DNA of 64,000 nucleotides from Proteobacteria bacterium UBA981 (lineage in GTDB: Bacteria > Pseudomonadota > Gammaproteobacteria > Ga0077536): positions 62,001 through 126,000 of the forward strand of contig DBBP01000008.1 of assembly GCA_002292285.1 (NCBI GenBank). Reading direction: 5' to 3'. The position numbers and the translations under genes were made by a program. Under the pieces are notes generated by a model. The model had not been told where the DNA came from, made no database searches, and was given only the letters and a program-made list of their open reading frames with translations. Position 1 is the stretch's first letter. Each line of letters begins with the position of its first letter. This document shows, piece after piece, positions 44,310-53,265 of the stretch.

Positions 44310-45293
44310 ATGGGTTGGGACAATCCCGACGAACCCAGTGCGCAATCTGAGCCAGCGGCTAATGACAAAGCCGGGGCGTTTGAGAGTGAGCTGGCCGGTC
44401 GAATTTCGTTCGAATTTTTACGCGAGCAACGCCGCGCGCGCCGTTGGAGTGTGTTCTTTAAATTCCTCGCGTTTGCCTATGTGACGACATTCCTCGTCCT
44501 GTCCGTGCCTGGCGATTTCGGCAAGACATTGTTCAGTGATGAGAAAGTTACCGCGCTCGTTGATTTGCAAGGCGTGATCGCGCATGGCAGCGACGCTAGT
44601 GCGGACATCATTGTTACTGGGTTGCGTGCAGCATTCGAACACGAGGCGACGTCGGGCGTCATCTTGCGCATCAATAGTCCGGGCGGTAGTCCGGTTCAGT
44701 CCGGCTACATCAATGACGAGATTTATCGATTGCGCGAAAAGTACCCCGAAATCCCTTTGTACGCCGTGATTGTCGATATTTGTGCGTCTGGAGGCTATTA
44801 CGTTGCGGCGGCCGCGGATGAAATTTATGCAGACAAGGCGAGCATTGTCGGATCTATCGGGGTGCGTATGGACAGTTTCGGATTTGTTGAGGGGATGCAA
44901 AAACTGGGCGTCGAAAGGCGCTTGCTGACAGCTGGCGAAAATAAAGGTTTCCTCGATCCTTTCTCACCTTTGAATCCGAGTCACGTCGAGCATGTACAAG
45001 AGTTACTGGGCGAAGTGCATGAACAATTCGTCAACACCGTGCGCAAAAGTCGTCGCGATAAACTGAGCGACGACCCGGACTTATTCTCGGGTCTGTTCTG
45101 GACTGGAGAAAGGAGTCTCGAACTCGGACTCATCGACGCATTCGGATCGAGCAGCTATGTTGCCAGGGAAGTTATCGGCGCTGAGGAAATTGTCAATTTC
45201 ACGCCACGCGACTACTCGATCGAGGGGCTGATCAAACGTTCTGGCATGAATACGCTCAAGTCGTTATTGGGTTCGTTTTCATGGGGGTGGTAG
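44310..45293 (+). CDS. sppA: Signal peptide peptidase SppA-like serine protease (S49)
   Basis: A 327-residue single-domain S49 peptidase. One N-terminal membrane helix ('FLAFAYVTTFLVLSV', about residues 51-66) anchors a periplasmic domain with 'ILRINSPGGSPVQSG', the nucleophile Ser in 'DICASGGYYVA' and the Lys region 'YADKASIVGSIGV'. It degrades released signal peptides or membrane fragments. It is about half the length of E. coli SppA, so it probably assembles as a homo-oligomer. Its 3' end overlaps the convergent maf gene by 15 nt. Confidence 0.9.
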   Translation: MGWDNPDEPSAQSEPAANDKAGAFESELAGRISFEFLREQRRARRWSVFFKFLAFAYVTTFLVLSVPGDFGKTLFSDEKVTALVDLQGVIAHGSDASADIIVTGLRAAFEHEATSGVILRINSPGGSPVQSGYINDEIYRLREKYPEIPLYAVIVDICASGGYYVAAAADEIYADKASIVGSIGVRMDSFGFVEGMQKLGVERRLLTAGENKGFLDPFSPLNPSHVEHVQELLGEVHEQFVNTVRKSRRDKLSDDPDLFSGLFWTGERSLELGLIDAFGSSSYVAREVIGAEEIVNFTPRDYSIEGLIKRSGMNTLKSLLGSFSWGW

Positions 45294-45917
45294 CCGCTCA
45301 AGCGGATCATAGGCGAAGCGTTTCAGGAGCTCGACGAGACTGATCAGAGGAAGCCCCTGCAAAGCAGTGGGGTCATCACTAACGATCCGATCGAATAGAA
45401 CAATTCCGAGGCCCTCCACCTTGAAACTGCCAGCACAGTCGTAGGGTTGTTCCCAATCGACGTAATGGTTGATCTGCCGCGTGGAAAGCTCGCGAAACCA
45501 GACATCCGTTGGGACGACTTCAAGTTCCCTCTGCCCGGTTGCCGAGTCGAGCACGCACAGTGAAGTGAGAAATCTGATTTTTCGACCAGAAGCTGCGGCA
45601 AGCTGTGCGACAGCCGCCTCACGTAGGCCGGGCTTGCCAAGTACCGTGTCGCCGTTGATCGCTACCTGGTCGCTGCCTATGACCAGCGCGCTCGGAAAAC
45701 TGCTGGCGGTGGCTATTGCCTTTGCACTGGCCAGTCGGCGAACCAGTTCTCCAGCAGATTCGCCCGCTAAAGGGGCTTCGTCGATTGACGGTGCCTCCCA
45801 ATTAAACGGCACGCCAAGCCGGCTCAACAGCTCGCGCCGGTAGGGGGACGAAGAGGCGAGCACCAGTCCAGTCGGGTGGGGCAAAGTCCCGGCAGTAATT
45901 TGATCAGACTTCGACAT
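45279..45917 (-). CDS. maf: Maf/YceF nucleotide pyrophosphatase
   Basis: A 212-residue protein from ATG 45917; the open frame upstream overlaps yceD and is not homologous. The Maf signatures are 'LASSSPYRRELLSRLGVPF' and 'VIGSDQVAINGDTVLGKPG'. Position next to yceD-rpmF and the sequence point to the YceF subgroup, which hydrolyses 7-methyl-GTP. It is divergent from yceD and transcribed against the rest of the cluster. Confidence 0.93.
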   Translation of the reverse strand: MSKSDQITAGTLPHPTGLVLASSSPYRRELLSRLGVPFNWEAPSIDEAPLAGESAGELVRRLASAKAIATASSFPSALVIGSDQVAINGDTVLGKPGLREAAVAQLAAASGRKIRFLTSLCVLDSATGQRELEVVPTDVWFRELSTRQINHYVDWEQPYDCAGSFKVEGLGIVLFDRIVSDDPTALQGLPLISLVELLKRFAYDPLERLPPP

Positions 45918-45952
45918 TGCACAAATGATTCTAACTATCTGACATTTGGCGC

Positions 45953-45958
45953 TATAAT
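45953..45958 (+). promoter_or_regulatory. -10 box of the yceD-rpmF promoter
   Basis: A perfect TATAAT lies 11 nt before the yceD ATG (45970). A start site 6-8 nt downstream of it would leave a leader of only a few nt, so the yceD message would be nearly leaderless. No good -35 is seen at the right distance. A promoter at this position before yceD is usual in related bacteria. Confidence 0.45.
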
Positions 45959-45969
45959 ACCGCGCCCCT

Positions 45970-46485
45970 ATGGCCACCGAGTTACCATCCGATATTGATT
46001 GCCGCCGCCTGCTACGCAACGGCGGTTTGCTGACTGGCGCCATATCGGGCGAGCGTTTCGAACGCATTGGTGGCATTTTTCGCCCGTGTGGCGCAGCTCA
46101 AGTGCACGTGCAGTTGAGTCGCGACGAGCAGGGGCAAATGGCGCTCAATGGCAGTTTCGTTGCGCCATTGCAGGCCCAGTGCCAGCGATGTCTGGAGTGG
46201 ATGGAGTTGGAAGTCAGCGGCGACATCGAGCTCGATGTGGTGCCTGCCGCGCACAGCGCCGAAGATGAACAGGAAAATTTGCTGCGTACTGTTGACGGTC
46301 GACTGCAGATTGTGGAATTCGTTGAAGACGAGGTGTTATTGGCCTGTCCGATGATCCCGCTGCATGCCGCGAAGAACTGTCGTGGAGAGGAGGTCAAGGC
46401 GGCCTCTCCACCGACGCCGCCGACCCGTCAGCCATTTGCGGGATTAGGTGACTTGCTCGGCGAATCGAACGACGATTTTGAATAA
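45970..46485 (+). CDS. yceD: YceD family protein (DUF177), 23S rRNA accumulation
   Basis: A 171-residue DUF177 protein. The conserved segment 'LQAQCQRCLEWMELEVSGDIEL' and the C-terminal 'EDEVLLACPMIPLH' are typical, the latter part carrying cysteines as in other members. YceD proteins are linked to normal levels of 23S rRNA and are nearly always encoded just before rpmF, as here (33 nt). Confidence 0.92.
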   Translation: MATELPSDIDCRRLLRNGGLLTGAISGERFERIGGIFRPCGAAQVHVQLSRDEQGQMALNGSFVAPLQAQCQRCLEWMELEVSGDIELDVVPAAHSAEDEQENLLRTVDGRLQIVEFVEDEVLLACPMIPLHAAKNCRGEEVKAASPPTPPTRQPFAGLGDLLGESNDDFE

Positions 46486-46518
46486 TGGTTTATTTACTTA
46501 GCATGGAGTTTTGCCAAT

Positions 46519-46695
46519 ATGGCTGTACAACAGAACAAATCGACCCCCGCCCGTCGCGGTAGCCGCCGGTCTCATGACAGTCTCAAGAAGGTTACCCTGT
46601 CAGAAGAACCAACAACGGGCGAAACGCACCGACGCCATCACATTAGTGCGGACGGGTATTATCGCGGCAAAAAAGTACTACCTGACACCGAATAA
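46519..46695 (+). CDS. rpmF: 50S ribosomal protein L32
   Basis: A 58-residue basic protein starting 'MAVQQNKSTPARRGSRRSHD' and ending 'YYRGKKVLPDTE', clearly L32. It has no cysteines, so it is the zinc-free form. It lies between yceD and plsX, its usual place, and is part of the large ribosomal subunit. The 193-nt gap after it holds no other gene. Confidence 0.97.
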   Translation: MAVQQNKSTPARRGSRRSHDSLKKVTLSEEPTTGETHRRHHISADGYYRGKKVLPDTE

Positions 46696-46888
46696 GTGAC
46701 GTTTGAGACCCGCCGCAACCTTGCAACATCTATCGTGGCGGTCCACGTCTTAGGTCGCAACGCCTCGAGCTACAGACGGCATCTTAATCTTCAGTTCGCG
46801 CACATAAGCAGTATCCCCTAAGTTGGCTATTTCACTGTCATTCAACATAGTTTTCCGGCCGTTCCAGGTCGCTGCCGTTTTATAATTC

Positions 46889-47905
46889 GTGACCATCCGC
46901 ATCAGTATCGACGCCATGGGGGGGGACCATGGGCCGGATGTTACCGTCGCGGCTGCGGCTCAGGCGCTGAAGCGCGTCAGCAGCCTCGAACTCGTTATTG
47001 TTGGTGACGAATCCCGGGTAACCCCGGTGCTGAAACAACATGGCCTGAGTAATAACGCGCGAGTCGAATTTGTTCATGCGCCGCAGGTCGTTGGAATGGA
47101 GGAACGTCCTTCGGCAGCTTTGCGCGGCAAGCGCGAGTCTTCGATGCGGCGCGCGATAGACTGCGTCAAATCGGGCGATGCTGCTGCGAGCGTTAGCGCA
47201 GGCAATACGGGCGCCCTAATGACGATAGCCCGTTTCGTACTGAAAACCCTTCCGGGTGTCGATCGCCCTGCAATTTGCTCGACAATGCCCGGTTTGGAAC
47301 GCAGCACGCACATGCTCGATCTTGGCGCGAACGTCGACTCGACCTCGGCCGAACTGTTCCGCTTCGCGGTGATGGGATCAGTATTCGCAGAGTCCATCGA
47401 CAACCGAAGCAATCCCTCCGTCGCCTTACTCAATATCGGCGAGGAAGAAATCAAGGGCAACGACCGGGTGAAGCAGACCGCGGCCTTACTGGAGAACAGC
47501 CCCCTTAATTACGTCGGTTTCGCAGAGGGCAATGACATCTTTGCTGGCAAATTCGACGTCGTGGTATGTGACGGTTTCGTCGGCAATGTTGCGCTTAAAT
47601 CCAGCGAAGGTGTTGCGCGTATGCTCTCGGATATGGCTAGCCAGGAATTTCGCCGCACCTGGCTGACGCGCTTTGGCGCTTTGTGTGCCATGCCAAGTCT
47701 AAAAGCACTGAAGAATCGCGCTGATCCTCGACATTACAACGGCGCCAGTTTGCTCGGACTGCGCGGGACAGTGGTCAAAAGCCACGGTAGTGCCGACATG
47801 GTGTCGTTTGGGACTGCTATCGACGTCGCCGTCGCGGAAGCCGAAAAATCCGTACCAACGCGAATCAGTCACTTGCTTGAAGAATTACTCCAGGAATCCG
47901 AATAA
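46889..47905 (+). CDS. plsX: Phosphate acyltransferase PlsX
   Basis: A 338-residue protein starting at GTG 46889, needed for the conserved opening 'ISIDAMGGDHGPDVTV'. Other signatures are 'SAGNTGALM', 'MLDLGANVDS' and 'DVVVCDGFVGNVALK'. It makes acyl-phosphate from acyl-ACP, feeding PlsY in phospholipid synthesis. The start region contains eight G in a row (46918-46925). It is 5 nt before fabD; fabH, which often lies between them, is absent. Confidence 0.96.
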   Translation: MTIRISIDAMGGDHGPDVTVAAAAQALKRVSSLELVIVGDESRVTPVLKQHGLSNNARVEFVHAPQVVGMEERPSAALRGKRESSMRRAIDCVKSGDAAASVSAGNTGALMTIARFVLKTLPGVDRPAICSTMPGLERSTHMLDLGANVDSTSAELFRFAVMGSVFAESIDNRSNPSVALLNIGEEEIKGNDRVKQTAALLENSPLNYVGFAEGNDIFAGKFDVVVCDGFVGNVALKSSEGVARMLSDMASQEFRRTWLTRFGALCAMPSLKALKNRADPRHYNGASLLGLRGTVVKSHGSADMVSFGTAIDVAVAEAEKSVPTRISHLLEELLQESE

Positions 47906-47910
47906 CCGTC

Positions 47911-48882
47911 ATGCCTGATTTCCACAACAATGTAGATCCTGGTCTGGGTTTTATTTTCCCCGGACAGGGTTCGCAGGCGCTTGGCATGATGGACGACCTG
48001 GCACGCGATTTCGATTGTGTGCGCAGCCGTTTCGAGAGCGCCTCGTCTGTCCTGGGTTTCGATCTGTGGCAGCTTGTCAGCGACGGTCCCGTGGAAGCGC
48101 TTAATCTGACCAAAAACACCCAACCCGCGCTGCTCGCGGCGAGTGTGGCTTGTTGGGACGTGTGGCAGCAATGCGGCGGGCCGCGCCCAGCGCTGATGGC
48201 GGGACATAGCTTTGGTGAATACAGTGCACTGGTGTGTGCGGGCGCAATTGACTATCTGGATGCGGTGGCCTTGGTTGCCGACCGCGGGCGGTACATGCAG
48301 GGAGCAGTTCCGGCCGGCGAGGGTGCAATGGCCGCTCTATTGGGGCTCGATGTCGATACGGCCACGGCAGTGTGCGCTGATGCTGCAGAAGGGGACGTAT
48401 GCGCCTGCGCGAATTTAAACGCACCAGGGCAGATCGTTATCGCAGGCAGCGCGGCAGCCGTACAAAGGGGGTGTGCCCTGGCACGCGAGCGCGGCGCAAA
48501 AAAAGCGATGCAGCTGCAGGTTAGCGCGCCAGCGCACTGCGAGCTCATGCGGCCGGCCGCGGGCGAACTGAGTGCACGCTTGGCGGGCGTTAAGCTGGCG
48601 CCTGTACAAATAGATATCGTCCACAACGTCGATGTCAGCATTAGCGGTGCCGCGGACGACATTCGTGACGCGCTCGTACGGCAGATGTGCTCACCGGTGA
48701 GATGGAGCGAGACGATCGAGTATTTTGCTGCACACGCTGTGACGGAACTCGTCGAATGCGGCCCCGGGAGAGTTTTGTCCGCCTTGGTTAGACGAATCGA
48801 CAAGACACTGGTGAGTAGTCCAATTGGCGATAAAGATGCCGTCGAGACGCGCATAGAAGCATTGAAAGGAGCTTCAGTTTGA
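47911..48882 (+). CDS. fabD: Malonyl-CoA:ACP transacylase
   Basis: A 323-residue acyltransferase with 'FPGQGSQALGMM' and the nucleophile Ser in 'GHSFGEYSALVCAGA'; a His follows in 'VSAPAHCELM'. It loads malonyl groups onto ACP. Its stop overlaps the fabG start (TTGA). Confidence 0.97.
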   Translation: MPDFHNNVDPGLGFIFPGQGSQALGMMDDLARDFDCVRSRFESASSVLGFDLWQLVSDGPVEALNLTKNTQPALLAASVACWDVWQQCGGPRPALMAGHSFGEYSALVCAGAIDYLDAVALVADRGRYMQGAVPAGEGAMAALLGLDVDTATAVCADAAEGDVCACANLNAPGQIVIAGSAAAVQRGCALARERGAKKAMQLQVSAPAHCELMRPAAGELSARLAGVKLAPVQIDIVHNVDVSISGAADDIRDALVRQMCSPVRWSETIEYFAAHAVTELVECGPGRVLSALVRRIDKTLVSSPIGDKDAVETRIEALKGASV

Positions 48883-49619
48883 GCAAAACACAACTTGCAC
48901 TCATCACCGGTGCCAGCCGTGGTATCGGCATGGCGACGGCGGCGTACCTTGCACGCGCGGGTTTCGAGATTATCGGCACCGCGACCGGTCCGACTGGTAT
49001 TCAAGCTATTGAAGATGCGCTTGCGGCAACGGGCCGTCTGCGTGCTGCGCTACAACTTGACGTCAGCAACGCAGATTCTATCGCGCGCTTTTTTGCGGAT
49101 CTTGCGCAGGCCGAACTGAATCCGACTGTGTTGGTGAATAATGCTGGTGTCACTCGCGATAATCTGCTTTTGCGCATGAAAGATGATGAATGGGAGACGG
49201 TAATCAGCGCCAATCTGAACGCGATATTCAGGCTTACGCGCGGCTGCCTTAAAACGATGGTCAAAGCGCGATACGGACGCATCATTAATGTCACTTCAGT
49301 GGTTGGCGTTTCCGGCAATGCCGGGCAATCGAACTACGCAGCAGCTAAAGCGGGCGTCATTGGCTTCACCAAATCGTTGGCTCAGGAAGTGGCGAGTCGC
49401 GGAATTACAGTTAATGCAGTAGCGCCTGGATTTATAGATACCGATATGACTGGAAAGCTGACCGATCAGCAGAAAGAAGGTGCATTAGCGCAGATTCCCA
49501 CAAAACGAATGGGGCATCCGGACGAGATCGCAGCAGCGATCGGTTTTCTCGCTTCATCCGAGGCGGCTTACATCACCGGGGAAACCATTCATGTCAATGG
49601 TGGGATGTACATGGTTTAA
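48879..49619 (+). CDS. fabG: 3-oxoacyl-ACP reductase
   Basis: A 246-residue SDR starting at TTG 48879, overlapping fabD by 4 nt. It contains 'LITGASRGIGMATA', 'NNAGVTRDNLL', catalytic Ser/Tyr/Lys in 'NVTSVVGVSGNAGQSNYAA' and 'AKAG', and the C-terminal 'ETIHVNGGMYMV' shared by FabG enzymes. It reduces 3-oxoacyl-ACP with NADPH. After the stop there is a small stem (TTTGGC/GCCAAA, 49661-49676) that may slow transcription before acpP. Confidence 0.97.
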   Translation: MSKTQLALITGASRGIGMATAAYLARAGFEIIGTATGPTGIQAIEDALAATGRLRAALQLDVSNADSIARFFADLAQAELNPTVLVNNAGVTRDNLLLRMKDDEWETVISANLNAIFRLTRGCLKTMVKARYGRIINVTSVVGVSGNAGQSNYAAAKAGVIGFTKSLAQEVASRGITVNAVAPGFIDTDMTGKLTDQQKEGALAQIPTKRMGHPDEIAAAIGFLASSEAAYITGETIHVNGGMYMV

Positions 49620-49733
49620 AAGACCACGTGTCCAGGACTGAATCTGCGTGGTTGCAGCGGTTTGGCGATTGCCAAAAATCAGTTCTAATTTTATGTTTTT
49701 AAAGTCGTTTTACGACCGAGACTGTTAGCTTGC

Positions 49734-49761
49734 TTGCAGTTTATTCGGTTTTCACTAAACT
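49734..49761 (+). promoter_or_regulatory. Possible sigma-70 promoter of acpP
   Basis: TTGCAG (49734-49739) and TAAACT (49756-49761) are 16 nt apart, about 50 nt before the acpP start. A separate promoter for the abundant carrier protein is common. Both boxes are imperfect. Confidence 0.35.
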
Positions 49762-49810
49762 AACACCCGCCGTACACCTGCGGGCACCTAATTGGGAGGA
49801 ATTTCATACG

Positions 49811-50050
49811 ATGAGCAGCGTTGAGGAACGTGTCAAAAAGATCGTCGTCGAACAGCTGGGCGTAAAAGAAGAAGAAGTAACTAATGAGGCTTCTTTCGTC
49901 GACGATTTGGGCGCTGATTCGCTCGATACAGTTGAACTCGTGATGGCATTGGAAGAAGAATTCAAGACAGAAATTCCAGACGAAGATGCCGAAAAGATCA
50001 CGACTGTCCAGCAAGCGATCAATTACATCAACGAACACCTGGATTCGTAA
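49811..50050 (+). CDS. acpP: Acyl carrier protein
   Basis: A 79-residue acidic protein from ATG 49811, preceded by GGGAGGA; an earlier in-frame start adds unrelated residues. The phosphopantetheine attachment site is Ser 37 in 'DLGADSLDTVELVMALEEEF'. It carries growing acyl chains in fatty-acid synthesis and is modified by the acpS product. A strong terminator follows directly. Confidence 0.98.
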   Translation: MSSVEERVKKIVVEQLGVKEEEVTNEASFVDDLGADSLDTVELVMALEEEFKTEIPDEDAEKITTVQQAINYINEHLDS

Positions 50051-50067
50051 AAGTTAAGTAGTAGTTC

Positions 50068-50111
50068 AAAAGGCCGCGATTCGATCATGAAACGCGGCCT
50101 TTTCTATTTTT
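50068..50111 (+). terminator. Intrinsic terminator between acpP and fabF
   Basis: A perfect 11-bp stem (AAAAGGCCGCG at 50068-50078, CGCGGCCTTTT at 50093-50103) with a 14-nt loop is followed by CTATTTTT. It lies inside the fab cluster, so it should end most acpP transcripts and leave fabF to read-through or its own promoter. Confidence 0.9.
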
Positions 50112-50141
50112 AGCGTCCGGTAAGTTAAAGGAATCCGCAAG

Positions 50142-51377
50142 TTGACGCATCGAGTTGTAGTAACAGGGATGGGCTTGGTTGCCCCCAACGGTAATACTGT
50201 CAGTGCTTCCTGGAAGAATACGGTCCAGGGTGTCAGTGGTATCGGGCCAATCGAGTCGTTCGACGCTTCAAAATTTTCGGTTCGGATAGCCGGTGAGATC
50301 AATGGTTTTGATATCACCCAGTTCGTGTCGACTAAAGATGCCCGGAAAATGGACCCGTTCATTCATTACGGGCTGGCCGCGGCCATCGAGGCCATCGAAG
50401 ACTCCGGTATAGAAATAAACAGTTCGAACGCCAAGCGAATCGGTACCATCATTGGTTCCGGTATCGGTGGGCTGCCGGGTATAGAAAAGGGTTATCAATC
50501 CTTTTTGGACGGCGGGCCACGACGCATTTCGCCGTTCTTCGTGCCCAGCAATATCATCAACATGGTTGCTGGTAATTTATCAATTCGATATGGCATTAAG
50601 GGCCCGAATTACGCAATCGTGTCGGCCTGTTCGACTGCCGCACATTGCATCGGCCTGGCGGCGAAGACCATCCAGTCGGGCGAGCAGGATTTGATCATTG
50701 CCGGCGGCTCTGAGTTCGCAACCTGCCCGACCGGGATCGGTGGGTTCGCGTCGGCAAAAGCGCTTTCGACCCGCAATGATGACCCCAGTGCCGCGAGCCG
50801 CCCGTGGGACGCAGAGCGCGATGGGTTTGTGCTCAGCGATGGTGCCGGTGTGATTGTTCTTGAGTCGCTTGAGCATGCCGAGGCTCGCGGTGCTGACATC
50901 TATGCCGAAGTTGTCGGTTTTGCGATGAACAGTGACGCATACCATATGACCGCACCATCTCCGAACGGGGAAGGCGCAGCAGACTGTATGACGATGGCGT
51001 TGGCTAATGCTGGACTCGAGCCCGGTGCGATTGACTACATCAATGCCCACGGTACCTCTACCCCGGCGGGCGACAAGGCCGAAACGCAAGCCGTGAAGGC
51101 CGTATTTGGCGAGCACGCCTACAAGCTTGTTATGAGTTCGACTAAATCGATGGTCGGCCACATGCTTGGCGCAGCCGGCGGTGCCGAAGCCGTCTATTCG
51201 ATACTCGCGATTCGCGATCAGATTGCGCCGCCAACCATTAACTTGCAGAACCCCGATCCGGAATGCGATCTGGATTACGTTCCCAACGAAGCACGCAAGA
51301 TGCCGATCAAGGTCTCACTCTCCAATTCATTTGGATTCGGCGGCACCAACGGCACGCTCATATTCAAGCAATTCTAG
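50142..51377 (+). CDS. fabF: 3-oxoacyl-ACP synthase II
   Basis: A 411-residue condensing enzyme starting at TTG 50142, preceded by AAAGGA. Catalytic Cys 163 ('VSACSTAAHCIG'), His in 'NAHGTSTPAGDKAE' and His in 'KSMVGHMLGAAGG' form the Cys-His-His triad. It elongates acyl-ACP with malonyl-ACP. It is next to acpP, as in most Gammaproteobacteria. Confidence 0.97.
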   Translation: MTHRVVVTGMGLVAPNGNTVSASWKNTVQGVSGIGPIESFDASKFSVRIAGEINGFDITQFVSTKDARKMDPFIHYGLAAAIEAIEDSGIEINSSNAKRIGTIIGSGIGGLPGIEKGYQSFLDGGPRRISPFFVPSNIINMVAGNLSIRYGIKGPNYAIVSACSTAAHCIGLAAKTIQSGEQDLIIAGGSEFATCPTGIGGFASAKALSTRNDDPSAASRPWDAERDGFVLSDGAGVIVLESLEHAEARGADIYAEVVGFAMNSDAYHMTAPSPNGEGAADCMTMALANAGLEPGAIDYINAHGTSTPAGDKAETQAVKAVFGEHAYKLVMSSTKSMVGHMLGAAGGAEAVYSILAIRDQIAPPTINLQNPDPECDLDYVPNEARKMPIKVSLSNSFGFGGTNGTLIFKQF

Positions 51378-51424
51378 CGTCCCGATTGATGCCTTAGCGC
51401 GACGCTGAGTATCGGCATGCCGCG

Positions 51425-52255
51425 ATGATATGTCTGGTCGACGGTCAGGTTGCGAACAGTATCGACGTCCACGATCGTGGTCTGTCTTATGGTGATGGAC
51501 TGTTTGAAACCATCGCACTTCGTGGGCATCGCTTGTTAGCCCTGGAGGCGCATCTTGCACGCCTTTACCGAGATTCTGCGGCGCTCGGAATTTCACTTCC
51601 GGAAAATTCCGTAATCGTCGACGAGTTGGCTCGCTTAACGCAGGACACAAGCGACGCTGTCGTAAAAATATTGGTGACGCGAGGGAGCGGTGGACGCGGC
51701 TATAAAGTCCCGCCGGAAGCATCTGGGCGTCGGGTACTGACTGTGCAGCCGTGGCCCGAATACCTGACTGAGATGCGTCCATCCGAGATTCATGCATTCG
51801 TCTGCCAGCATCGCCTCGGCGACAACCCGGCTATCGCGGGTATGAAACATTTGAACCGCCTCGATCAGGTGTTGGCGAGTCGCGCGTGGCCAGACAGCGA
51901 CCCCTTCGAAGGATTGATGCTCGACCAACATGGCTCTCTCATCGAAGGTACGCGGACCAATGTTTTCGCGCGCTTTGGCGACTCTCTGGTGACCCCCGAA
52001 CTGGCAAACTGCGGTGTGCGAGGTGTGATACGGCAGGCCGTGCTCGATTGGTGCCGGCGCCACGCAATTGCGGTTCAGATTCGCCAACTAATGCCAGCGG
52101 AACTTGCGGCGGCGGATGAAATATTTTTAACGAACTCAATCATCGGTGTGCGAGCCCTTGCCAGCGTCGAGGGAATGTCTCGCAGCGCAGCGTTACAGTG
52201 CGACATAGCGACGGTGATTGCCGCCGCACTGCGCGCTGACGGCGTTATTCCGTGA
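51425..52255 (+). CDS. pabC: Aminodeoxychorismate lyase
   Basis: A 276-residue PLP enzyme of the class IV aminotransferase fold. The start 'SIDVHDRGLSYGDGLFETI' and the PLP-lysine region 'AGMKHLNRLDQVLA' are typical, as is 'IEGTRTNVFARFGDSLVTPEL'. It makes p-aminobenzoate for folate. Overlaps mltG by 4 nt (GTGA). Confidence 0.95.
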   Translation: MICLVDGQVANSIDVHDRGLSYGDGLFETIALRGHRLLALEAHLARLYRDSAALGISLPENSVIVDELARLTQDTSDAVVKILVTRGSGGRGYKVPPEASGRRVLTVQPWPEYLTEMRPSEIHAFVCQHRLGDNPAIAGMKHLNRLDQVLASRAWPDSDPFEGLMLDQHGSLIEGTRTNVFARFGDSLVTPELANCGVRGVIRQAVLDWCRRHAIAVQIRQLMPAELAAADEIFLTNSIIGVRALASVEGMSRSAALQCDIATVIAAALRADGVIP

Positions 52256-53265
52256 AAATTCTACTGCGATGTGTGGCTACGATTTGCCTGGTCGGCGCCC
52301 TGCTAGTCGCTGTTTTTGTTGGTCTGGTGCATCGCGAGTTGCCGCGTGTCATGCAACGCCCCATCGACACGACTCACGCTCAGTTATTCAGAATATCGCC
52401 AGGAGCGAGCACCGCCGCGGTGGCGCGACAGTTTGAACAGAACGGTTGGATCCCGGATTACCGATTTCTGATTCTGCAAGCACGACTGGACCAGGTCGCC
52501 AACCGCATCAAAGCAGGCGTTTATGAAGTTTCTCCCGGTGATTCGCCGGTCACGGTATTGGAGCGAATCGTCGCTGGTGCGACTAAGGCACTAGAAGTGA
52601 CCTTCATCGAAGGTTCCACATTTAGCGATATTGTCGATCGGCTCGAAAATGCGCCGCATATCGTCACGACCCTGAAGCGGACTGACGAAGGAGCGGTAAT
52701 GGCGCAATTAGGGCTCGAGGAAGCTCATCCCGAGGGTCTGTTTTTCCCCGCCACCTATCGCTATGAGATTGATACGACGGACAGGCAAGTGCTCCTGCGT
52801 GCTTACCAACGAATGCGTGATGTTGTCGCGGGCGCGTGGAAGAAGCGTGACGAAGCATTGCCCTACACGAGCGCGTACGAGGCGCTCATCATGGCCTCTA
52901 TCATCGAGAAAGAAACAGGGCAGGCCGCGGAGCGGCAGGAAATAGCCGGAGTGTTTGTACGTCGCCTGCAAATCGGGATGCGATTGCAGACCGACCCAAC
53001 CGTTATTTATGGACTTGGCCGTCAATTCGACGGCAACCTGCGACGCGCAGATCTGCGCCGCGACGGGCCATACAATACCTACACTCGCGGTGGCTTGCCG
53101 CCAACGCCGATCGCCATGCCCGGGCAAGCTGCCATAGAAGCCGCCTTGCATCCGGCCGCCGGGAAGGCGCTTTACTTCGTTGCAAAGGGTGATGGAACGC
53201 ACTACTTTTCACGCTCTCTGCGCGAGCACAACAACGCCGTGAAACGCTTTCAGTTGAGACGATAG
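52252..53265 (+). CDS. mltG: Endolytic murein transglycosylase MltG
   Basis: A 337-residue YceG-family protein beginning at GTG 52252. One N-terminal membrane helix ('CLVGALLVAVFVGLV') precedes a LysM-like region and the catalytic domain with the active Glu in 'MASIIEKETGQAAERQ' and 'RLQTDPTVIYGLG', then 'YNTYTRGGLPPTPIAMPG'. It cuts nascent peptidoglycan strands in the periplasm and sets their length. Adjacent to tmk with no gap. Confidence 0.96.
   Translation: MKILLRCVATICLVGALLVAVFVGLVHRELPRVMQRPIDTTHAQLFRISPGASTAAVARQFEQNGWIPDYRFLILQARLDQVANRIKAGVYEVSPGDSPVTVLERIVAGATKALEVTFIEGSTFSDIVDRLENAPHIVTTLKRTDEGAVMAQLGLEEAHPEGLFFPATYRYEIDTTDRQVLLRAYQRMRDVVAGAWKKRDEALPYTSAYEALIMASIIEKETGQAAERQEIAGVFVRRLQIGMRLQTDPTVIYGLGRQFDGNLRRADLRRDGPYNTYTRGGLPPTPIAMPGQAAIEAALHPAAGKALYFVAKGDGTHYFSRSLREHNNAVKRFQLRR

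Noticed and set aside
46881..46886. TATAAT just before plsX
   Set aside because: It lies 3 nt before the GTG start, so transcription from it would begin inside the gene.
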